This document shows, one piece after another, positions 34,766-39,860 of a stretch of 39,860 nucleotides of DNA. The notes under the pieces are model-generated. The model was not told the DNA's origin, searched no databases, and saw nothing but the letters and a program-made list of their open reading frames with translations. Made by a program: the position numbers and the translations under genes. The stretch comes from JBOHSA01 sp050732995 (GTDB lineage Bacteria; Gemmatimonadota; Gemmatimonadetes; Gemmatimonadales; GWC2-71-9). Each line of letters starts with the position of its first letter. Within the stretch, counting starts at the first letter, position 1. Location of the stretch: positions 1 through 39,860 of the forward strand of contig JBOHSA010000056.1 in assembly GCA_050732995.1 (NCBI GenBank), given 5' to 3'.

Positions 34766-35695
34766 TTACAGGCTCACCGCGTTCATTGTTTCCCGCACCG
34801 ACTCCGCCGATTTGTGCAACGCCGCGCGCTCTTCCGCCGTGAGCTGCACGTCGAGGATCTGCAGCAGCCCCCCGGCTCCGAGTTTGCACGGGACGCCGAC
34901 GTACAGCCCCTTGAGCCCGTACTCGCCTTCCAGCCAGGCGGCGCACGGCAGCACCCGCTTCCGATCCAGCGCGATCGCTTCGACCATCTGGGCGGTGGCC
35001 GCCGACGGCGCGTAGTAGGCCGAGCCCGTTTTCAGGTGCTTCACGATCTCGGCTCCCCCGTCCCGGGTGCGCTGCACGATGGCGTCGAGCCTCGGGCGGT
35101 CCAAGAGCTGGGTGACCGGAACGCCGGAGACGGTCGTGTACGACACGAGCGGGACCATGGTGTCCCCGTGACCGCCCAATACCATCGCCTGGATGTCGGC
35201 CACGGAGACGTCGAGCGCTTCCGCCAGGAAGGTGCGGTAGCGGGCTGTATCGAGCACGCCGGCCATCCCGAGGACCCGCTCCCGCGGGAACCCGGTCACC
35301 GCTTTCGCGACGTAGCACATGACGTCCAGCGGATTCGACACGACGATGACGATGGCGCGGGGGGAGGACCGCTTCACCTCGAGGGCGACGGCCTTGACGA
35401 TGTCGGTGTTGGTGCGCACGAGATCGTCGCGGCTCATCCCAGGCTTGCGGGCGATGCCGGCCGTGATGACGACGAGATCGCTGTCCGCCGCGGGTCCGTA
35501 GTTCGTCGCGCCCACGATCCGGGTGTCGAAGCCCTCGATGGGACCGGCCTGCCACTGGTCGAGGGCCTTGCCCTGCGGCAGGCCAGCCACGACGTCCACC
35601 AGGACGATCGTGCGCGCCAGGTGCTTCTCTGCCAGGCGCTGCGCCGTCGTCGCCCCCACGTTCCCCGCCCCGACCACCGTGATCTTGTCGAGCAT
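34766..35695 (-). CDS. mdh: Malate dehydrogenase (LDH-like)
   Basis: Mdh oxidises malate to oxaloacetate with NAD+, the step after fumarase in the TCA cycle. The 309-residue protein has the NAD-binding loop VVGAGNVGAT (7-16), ARKPGMSRDD with Arg83 (the residue that selects malate over lactate) and Arg89, Arg152, and the catalytic His176 in GGHGDTMVPL. The ATG at 35695 is directly preceded by eleven G on the coding strand, which stand where a Shine-Dalgarno would be. The gene lies between moaA (17 nt gap) and the sdh genes, so the two TCA enzymes are probably co-expressed. Confidence 0.96.
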   Translation of the reverse strand: MLDKITVVGAGNVGATTAQRLAEKHLARTIVLVDVVAGLPQGKALDQWQAGPIEGFDTRIVGATNYGPAADSDLVVITAGIARKPGMSRDDLVRTNTDIVKAVALEVKRSSPRAIVIVVSNPLDVMCYVAKAVTGFPRERVLGMAGVLDTARYRTFLAEALDVSVADIQAMVLGGHGDTMVPLVSYTTVSGVPVTQLLDRPRLDAIVQRTRDGGAEIVKHLKTGSAYYAPSAATAQMVEAIALDRKRVLPCAAWLEGEYGLKGLYVGVPCKLGAGGLLQILDVQLTAEERAALHKSAESVRETMNAVSL

Positions 35696-35706
35696 CCCCC
35701 CCCCCC
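35696..35706 (-). repeat. 11-base G homopolymer abutting the mdh start codon
   Basis: Eleven C on the plus strand (G on the coding strand) directly precede the mdh ATG and lie 6 nt after the moaA stop. It is the only Shine-Dalgarno-like sequence there, so its length could set mdh translation efficiency. Confidence 0.85.
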
Positions 35707-35712
35707 GTTTCG

Positions 35713-36762
35713 TCAGCCGCCGCGCGTGTGCATCTCCCGCCTCGGGTCTGCCCGCAGGGCTTCGACCGGAAACAGGGCGCTCCGGCCGGCCACGGACAGC
35801 CGCTGTTCCGCGCCTCGGTCGGCCCGCGCCCGCCAGGTGTCGGTGATGATCGCCGCGAGCTCCGCATCGGTCGCGCCGGCGCGCAGCGGCTCCCGCAAAT
35901 CGACTCCGCGCTCGGCGTACAGGCAAAGGAACCAGGTCCCGTCCGCCGTCAACCGGCTCCGGTCGCACGTCCGGCAGAACGGCGCCGTGGTGGACGCGAT
36001 GACCCCAAACGTCGTGCCATCGGGCAGGCGGAAGCCCTCCGCCGGCGCTGCCGCCGCTCCCGCCCCCTGCACCCGGGGAGTGATCGGCTCGATCGGTCCG
36101 TAGCGCCGCCCCAGCCGCTCCAGAATCTCGTGGCGGGAGACCACCTGGTCCCGCGACCACTGCGTGGCGCCGCCCACGTCCATGTATTCGATGAAGCGGA
36201 GCTCCGCCTGCTGCGCCCGGGCGAACTCGACCAGCGCCTCGAGCTCGCCGTCGTTGAACCCACGGATCACGACCGCATTCAGCTTGAGTTGTCCCCTCGC
36301 GAACCCGGCCGCGCGGGCGGCGGCGATCCCGGCCAACACGTCCGCGTGGCGCGCGCTCCTGGCGAACGCGAGCATGCGCTCCGGCCGGAGCGTGTCGAGG
36401 CTCACCGTGACGCGTCCGAGCCCGGCACGGCGCAAGGCGGCGGCTTGAGCGGCGAGCAGGATTCCGTTCGTGGTCAGGGCGAGGTCGGCGAGCCGCGTGT
36501 CCCGGCGCAGCAGAGCCACGAGGGTGGCGAGGTCGTGCCGCAGCAACGGCTCGCCGCCGGTCAGGCGGACCTTGTGCACGCCCAGCCCGGCGAACACGCC
36601 GGCCAGGCGGGCGATCTCCTCGAACCTGAGGATCGAGGCCCGGGGCAGCCAAACGTAGTGCTCCTCGGGCATGCAGTAGCCGCAGCGCATGTTGCAGCGG
36701 TCGGTGACGGAGAGCCGGAGACTGCCGAGCGGTCGGCCCAGGACGTCGAGTAGGGTGGTCAT
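35713..36762 (-). CDS. moaA: GTP 3',8-cyclase, molybdenum cofactor biosynthesis
   Basis: A radical SAM enzyme that, with MoaC, converts GTP towards cyclic pyranopterin monophosphate. In 349 residues, the SAM cluster cysteines are Cys23/27/30 (CNMRCGYC). The second, GTP-binding cluster is Cys263/266/280 (CRTC...C). The protein ends in Gly-Gly, which is conserved in MoaA. RLTGGEPLLR and LTTNG are further radical SAM marks. The ATG at 36762 overlaps the moaE stop (ATGA). moaC is not in this window. Confidence 0.96.
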   Translation of the reverse strand: MTTLLDVLGRPLGSLRLSVTDRCNMRCGYCMPEEHYVWLPRASILRFEEIARLAGVFAGLGVHKVRLTGGEPLLRHDLATLVALLRRDTRLADLALTTNGILLAAQAAALRRAGLGRVTVSLDTLRPERMLAFARSARHADVLAGIAAARAAGFARGQLKLNAVVIRGFNDGELEALVEFARAQQAELRFIEYMDVGGATQWSRDQVVSRHEILERLGRRYGPIEPITPRVQGAGAAAAPAEGFRLPDGTTFGVIASTTAPFCRTCDRSRLTADGTWFLCLYAERGVDLREPLRAGATDAELAAIITDTWRARADRGAEQRLSVAGRSALFPVEALRADPRREMHTRGG

Positions 36763-37196
36763 TCGGGCCCCGCCACCGCCGGCCGGCCGTGCGGATCCAC
36801 CCAGAGCGCCGAGCCGTCGGCGCGGAGCTCCTTCTTCCAGATGGGCAGGCGGCGCTTCACTTCCTCGATGACGTAGCGGCAGGCCTCGAACGCCGCCGCG
36901 CGGTGCGGCGCCGCGGCGGCGATCACGATACTGGCCTCCTCGGCGGGAACGAGGCCGAGCCGGTGCCGGACGGCGATGCCGGCCTGCGGCCAGCGCTGCC
37001 GCGTTTCGCTGACGATGCGGTCGAACTCCGCCTCGGCCATCGCCTCGTACCCGCTGTACTCGATCCCCGTGACGCCCCCGTCCTCCGGCGCGTCCCGCAC
37101 GGTCCCGAGGAACACGCACGTTCCCCCGCGCTCGGGGGCGGCGACTTCCGCGAGCAAGGCGGGAAGGGAGATCGGAGAACGAGTCAGATGGGACAC
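36759..37196 (-). CDS. moaE: Molybdopterin synthase catalytic subunit
   Basis: MoaE adds the dithiolene sulfurs, carried by MoaD, to the precursor to form molybdopterin. In 145 residues the conserved segments are CVFLGTVRD (27-35), YSGYEAMAE, RHRLG and EEVKRRLPIWKKE with the catalytic lysine near residue 121. GTG 37196 was chosen to give the normal short N-terminus; the frame extending to 37316 crosses the moaD stop and a repeat. It follows moaD after 49 nt and overlaps moaA by 4 nt. Confidence 0.93.
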   Translation of the reverse strand: MSHLTRSPISLPALLAEVAAPERGGTCVFLGTVRDAPEDGGVTGIEYSGYEAMAEAEFDRIVSETRQRWPQAGIAVRHRLGLVPAEEASIVIAAAAPHRAAAFEACRYVIEEVKRRLPIWKKELRADGSALWVDPHGRPAVAGPE

Positions 37197-37220
37197 GGTT
37201 GGCCCTAATGGTTCCGCTTT

Positions 37221-37240
37221 GCGCGTTGCGCGTTGCGCAT
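37221..37240. repeat. 7-nt tandem repeat between moaD and moaE
   Basis: GCGCGTT is repeated twice (37221-37234) and followed by the partial copy GCGCAT. It occupies the middle of the only sizeable gap in the moa-mdh-sdh run. The array is short, so it may be chance in GC-rich DNA. Confidence 0.55.
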
Positions 37241-37245
37241 GCGGT

Positions 37246-37500
37246 TCAGCCCCCCGCAATCGGGGGCAGGAAGGCCACTTCGTCGCCATCCCGCACCGGC
37301 GCGTCCCACCGCGCATGTCGCAGATTCACGGCGGCGAGGGGACGATCGGGGAGGACCTCGGCGCCCGGCAGCTCGGCCCGCACCCGGCGCACCACGTCCT
37401 CCACCGTCGCGGGCAGCGGGAGCGCCAGCGCCGCTTCGTCCCGCCCGACCAGCTCGGCGTAGCGAGCGAAGAACCGCACGCGCACGTGGCCCGATGCCAT
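37246..37500 (-). CDS. moaD: Molybdopterin synthase sulfur-carrier subunit
   Basis: A ubiquitin-fold sulfur carrier of 84 residues ending in Gly-Gly, whose C-terminal glycine is thiocarboxylated by MoeB and docks into MoaE. RVRFFARYAELVGRDEAAL and the PPIAGG end are typical. The ATG at 37500 starts the moaD-moaE-moaA-mdh-sdhCAB run. A TATCTT element ends 7 nt before the ATG and no Shine-Dalgarno is seen, consistent with a leaderless transcript. Confidence 0.93.
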   Translation of the reverse strand: MASGHVRVRFFARYAELVGRDEAALALPLPATVEDVVRRVRAELPGAEVLPDRPLAAVNLRHARWDAPVRDGDEVAFLPPIAGG

Positions 37501-37507
37501 GGGACGA

Positions 37508-37513
37508 AAGATA
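37508..37513 (-). promoter_or_regulatory. Candidate -10 element of the moaD operon (possible leaderless transcript)
   Basis: TATCTT, followed by TCG, ends 7 nt before the moaD ATG. The same ten-base GTATCTTTCG/AGTATCTTTCG context stands at the same distance before ybbA. No -35 box at normal spacing was found. Confidence 0.45.
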
Positions 37514-37520
37514 CGGGTGC

Positions 37521-38300
37521 TCAGCGCCCGGTGGTACCGGTGGCCAGGCCCCGCCAGATGCGCGCCGCTTTCGGTGTCGGCGTCCCTGCCGGCGCGAGCG
37601 ACCAGCTCGTCACGGTGCGCTCACGGACCTGGGTCGCAAGCGTCACGGTCCGTCCGCCCCGGCGCACGACCAGGGCGAGCGGGGCGCCGGCCTCGCGGAT
37701 CACGTTGAAGAACACGGTATAGACGTGGCACGCCGGGCCACCGAACAACCGGTTCTGGGTCGCGAAGATCCGCTCGACGCTCGCCCCCGGGGACCGCGCG
37801 ACCGGCGCGGTGTACGTGTCGGCGGGCCAGACGGCCACGCGCACCCATTTCGCGTCCACAGTGAGCGAGTCGAGGCTGAACGCGCCCACGAACGTCATCG
37901 CATCGGCCAGCTCGCGGTAGGTGGCGGCGGTGTAGGGTCCGGCCCCCGAGCCCGTGAGGGCGGTGGCGATCCGCCATCCGGTGGGGAGGACGAAGCGCAC
38001 CTCCGCAGGACGGTCGAGCCGGCCCTCCTCGAACAGAAACAGGTTGGTCCCGAGAAACACTCCGAAGTCGTCGCGCACGCGCGCCAAAGCGAGAGATCGA
38101 TCGTGTCGGCCCAGAAATCGAACTCGACGGAGACGCGAGCGGTCCGGCCCGCGGCGACGCGCCAGGTATCTTTGTCGAGCCGGTCCCAAAACACCGGCTG
38201 CCCGGCCGCAGCGCGCGCACCGAACTGCCGCACGGAGCGCGCATAATTCTGGCTTTCGTACGCGCACGGAGTCCAGGTCGGGCGAAAGATAGATAAAGCA
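37521..38300 (-). pseudogene. M61 glycyl-aminopeptidase family remnant: 5' truncated, frameshifted, catalytic domain deleted
   Basis: Conceptual translation gives N-terminal M61 domain sequence in two frames. The first (about 38290-38095) contains PTWTPCAYESQNYARSVRQF and WDRLDKDTWRV, then FDFWADTIDLSL. The second, after a frameshift near 38085-38095, contains RVRDDFGVFLGTNLFLFEEG, PTGWRIATAL, and later RLFGGPACHVYTVFFNVIRE. Family members next show a GGLEH segment, the HExxH zinc site and a long catalytic region. Here the sequence instead jumps near 37680-37697 to LALVVRRGGRTVTLATQVRE, which looks like the end of the C-terminal PDZ domain, and stops. The first 40 or so residues and the start codon are also missing. 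A TATCTTTCG promoter-like motif, as seen before moaD, sits right at the 5' break. No active peptidase can be made. Confidence 0.75.
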
Positions 38301-38332
38301 CGACGGCCCCGGCGTTTCCGTCGGGGCCGTCG
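38301..38332 (-). terminator. Intrinsic terminator of the HU gene
   Basis: A perfect 11-bp GC-rich stem (38301-38311 with 38322-38332), extendable by three pairs including one G-U to a TTTC-type tetraloop. On the minus strand it is followed by GTGCTTTATCTATCTTT. It lies 23 nt after the HU stop and just before the M61 remnant. Confidence 0.8.
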
Positions 38333-38355
38333 CCAAGTCTCACCCGGGCAGGAGG

Positions 38356-38670
38356 TTAGGCAGTCACCCGACCACTTTGCTCCGCCACCATCGCGCGCAA
38401 CTCCTTGCTGGGCTTGAACACCGGCACCGGACGCGCCGCGACTTCCACTGGATCCCCAGTGCGCGGATTCCGGGCCATGCGCGTCTTGCGCTGGCGAATC
38501 TTGAACGTCCCAAACCCGCGTATCTCAATGTTATGCTGCTCGGCGAGGGCCGCTTTGACGGCGTCGAGGAAGGAATCGACCACCCGGGCGCAGTCCTTTT
38601 TCGAAATCAGGGGACCAGCAGTGCGAGCGATTTGCGCCGTGACTTTTTCGACCAGGTCGGCCTTCGTCAT
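38356..38670 (-). CDS. HU/IHF-family DNA-binding protein
   Basis: A histone-like DNA-bending protein of 104 residues. MTKADLVEKV opens the helical dimerisation part. IEIRGFGTFKIRQRK begins the beta arms, RNPRTGDP (67-74) includes the intercalating proline, and VPVFKPSKELR closes the domain; a polar tail follows. The ATG at 38670 was chosen over an in-frame one ten codons upstream because it matches the family N-terminus and is preceded by GGGGGGAC. It has its own promoter (38712-38740) and terminator (38301-38332), so it is a single-gene unit. Whether it is an HU or an IHF-like subunit is not decided. Confidence 0.93.
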   Translation of the reverse strand: MTKADLVEKVTAQIARTAGPLISKKDCARVVDSFLDAVKAALAEQHNIEIRGFGTFKIRQRKTRMARNPRTGDPVEVAARPVPVFKPSKELRAMVAEQSGRVTA

Positions 38671-38711
38671 CAGTCCCCCCAAGGGCCCAGGGATTCCCAA
38701 AGCCGGGGGGC

Positions 38712-38740
38712 ATAATACGGGCTTACCTATTGACTGTCAA
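38712..38740 (-). promoter_or_regulatory. Sigma70-type promoter of the HU gene
   Basis: On the minus strand, TTGACA (38740-38735) is followed by a 17-nt spacer and TATTAT (38717-38712): a perfect -35 box and a five-of-six -10 box. The -35 box lies inside the last codons of carA. Transcription would begin near 38705, giving a leader of about 35 nt. Confidence 0.85.
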
Positions 38741-39806
38741 GAGCTTGCAGGAACTGTCGGAAGTGTCCCTGGGCGTCGTGTGGCCCGGGTGACGCCTCGG
38801 GATGGTATTGCACCGCGAAAATCGGGTACTCCCGGTGCCGGATACCTTCGACGGTGCCGTCATTGAGGTTAAGGTGGGTGACTTCAAGTGCCGTGCTACC
38901 TGGCACGCCACCGGTGTCACCGCGCACCGCGAACCCGTGGTTCTGCGACGTGATAAGTACTTGCCCCGTTGCGAGATCGCGCACCGGATGGTTGCCGCCC
39001 CGGTGTCCGTACGGAAGTTTCGCCGTCGCTCCGCCGAGCGCCAGACCCAAGAGCTGATGACCGAGACAGATTCCAAAAATTGGGAGCGAGCCGTCCGCCA
39101 GATCGCGGATCGTGTCGATCGCGTAACCCACGGCCGCGGGGTCCCCGGGTCCATTGGACAGAAACAAGCCGTCCGGCTTGAGCTCGCGAATCCGGCTGGC
39201 GGGCGTGCCCGCCGGCACGACGGTCACGCGGCAGTCGTTTTTGAGGAACAGCCGCAGGATGTTGCGCTTCATCCCGTAGTCGCAGGCCACGACGTGATAG
39301 GTGGCGTCGGCCGGGCCCTCGGTGTACTTGCGCGCGATCGTCGCTGCGCTCGCCAGGTCGAGACCGTCCATCGTTGGTGACGCGGCGAGGGCGCGCCGGA
39401 CCTCCTCAGCGGGCGCCGCGCCCACGGCCAGGGCGCCGCGCATCGCGCCCTTCGATCGGATGTGTCGCGTGATCTGCCGCGTGTCCACGTCGGCGACGAT
39501 CGGCACACGCGCCTCGGCGAGCCACTCGAGCAAGCTCCCGGTGGCCCGCCAGTTGGAGGCGTGGGTCGCGAGCTCGCGCACGACAACGCCTGCGACGCGC
39601 GGGCGATCCGACTCAACGTCCTCGGGGTTGATCCCGTAGTTGCCGATCATCGGCGCGGTCATCACCACCAGCTGACCGAGGTAGGACGGGTCGGTGAAGA
39701 CCTCTTGGTAGCCCGACAGGTTGGTGGTGAAGACGACTTCGGCGTACGCGGGCTCGAATGGCAGGGGCGCGGTTCCGGCGAACCAGGCTCCGTCCTCCAG
39801 GAGCAC
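38727..39806 (-). CDS. carA: Carbamoyl-phosphate synthase small subunit (start unresolved)
   Basis: CarA is the glutaminase subunit that supplies ammonia to CarB for carbamoyl phosphate, used for pyrimidines and arginine. The N-terminal CarA domain shows LSGYQEVFTDPSYLGQLV. The class I amidotransferase domain has the nucleophile Cys in GICLGHQLLGLALGG and the His-x-Glu of VQYHPEASPGPHD. GTG 39806 gives 359 residues but begins almost on the conserved VLLEDG segment, five to ten residues later than usual, and has no ribosome site. The frame stays open to the window edge (39807-39860) without another start, so the true start may be outside the window. The 3' end contains the -35 box of the HU promoter. 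Confidence 0.93.
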   Translation of the reverse strand: MLLEDGAWFAGTAPLPFEPAYAEVVFTTNLSGYQEVFTDPSYLGQLVVMTAPMIGNYGINPEDVESDRPRVAGVVVRELATHASNWRATGSLLEWLAEARVPIVADVDTRQITRHIRSKGAMRGALAVGAAPAEEVRRALAASPTMDGLDLASAATIARKYTEGPADATYHVVACDYGMKRNILRLFLKNDCRVTVVPAGTPASRIRELKPDGLFLSNGPGDPAAVGYAIDTIRDLADGSLPIFGICLGHQLLGLALGGATAKLPYGHRGGNHPVRDLATGQVLITSQNHGFAVRGDTGGVPGSTALEVTHLNLNDGTVEGIRHREYPIFAVQYHPEASPGPHDAQGHFRQFLQALDSQ

Positions 39807-39860
39807 GTAGGCCGGGCGCGGGTCAGCGATTGGGCGGCGGGGTCGAGGTCGGCGGGGGGG

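Noticed and set aside
37621..38343. Alternative arginine-rich frames across the M61 remnant as a distinct protein
   Set aside because: Only the two frames described give M61-like sequence; the others are low-complexity shadows.
38671..38711. Second hairpin in the HU leader (GGGAATCCC and C6/G6 runs)
   Set aside because: Short palindromes are expected in such G/C runs, and no consistent longer stem could be drawn.
39807..39860. Promoter or leader of carA at the window edge
   Set aside because: The carA frame remains open through the edge with a proline/arginine-rich translation, so it cannot be told whether this is coding or leader sequence.

Overview
The window is very GC-rich, gene-dense bacterial DNA with intergenic gaps rarely above 100 nt. 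The gene content suggests a free-living, respiring soil or sediment bacterium. A complete 14-subunit complex I with NuoC and NuoD as separate genes, an actinobacterial Sdh1-type succinate dehydrogenase, and many membrane and peptidase genes would suit a phylum such as Gemmatimonadota. That assignment is an inference from gene style and is not proven here.

Layout. (1) 1-16162, minus strand: a promoter at 16196-16224 drives nuoABCDEFGHIJKLMN in canonical order, followed by a phosphomannomutase/phosphoglucomutase and the first two-thirds of an 800-bp visible piece of a UPF0182 membrane protein cut by the window edge. Most junctions overlap by 1-4 nt or abut. (2) 16273-16833, plus: dcd (dCTP deaminase), divergent from nuo. 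(3) 16879-21841, minus: an exported PSMA-like M28 peptidase, a small four-helix membrane protein and a DUF2339 membrane protein. (4) 21933-24856, plus: a decayed locus of two periplasmic-binding lipoproteins. The first has lost its middle. The second runs directly into the ATPase and receiver domains of a histidine kinase whose sensor, membrane and phosphoacceptor-His parts are absent. A small zinc-ribbon membrane protein follows. (5) 24820-30729, minus: ybbA-ybbP (ABC transporter), a Tat-exported M20 amidohydrolase and a type II NADH dehydrogenase; tesA diverges from ybbA with overlapping start codons. (6) 31414-37500, minus: moaD-moaE-moaA-mdh-sdhC-sdhA-sdhB as one run. (7) 37521-39860, minus: a wrecked M61 peptidase pseudogene, an HU gene with its own sigma70-type promoter and terminator, and carA running to the window edge.

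How it works together. The core is energy metabolism: Mdh supplies NADH from malate, complex I and NDH-2 oxidise NADH into the quinone pool, and SdhCAB feeds succinate electrons into the same pool. MoaDEA makes molybdopterin precursors for molybdoenzymes encoded elsewhere.

Most notable signals. At least four gene-interior deletion scars lie in two loci (binding-protein/kinase and M61). A TANNNT-type element sits exactly 7-8 nt before the ATG of first-in-unit genes, which suggests leaderless transcripts. Short tandem repeats (7, 8 and 13 nt periods) fill the few longer gaps inside otherwise overlapping operons. Poly-G tracts of 10-13 nt occur in coding regions, and one of 11 nt touches the mdh start codon. 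No tRNA, rRNA, CRISPR array or insertion sequence was seen, and no stretch over 300 nt lacks a gene.
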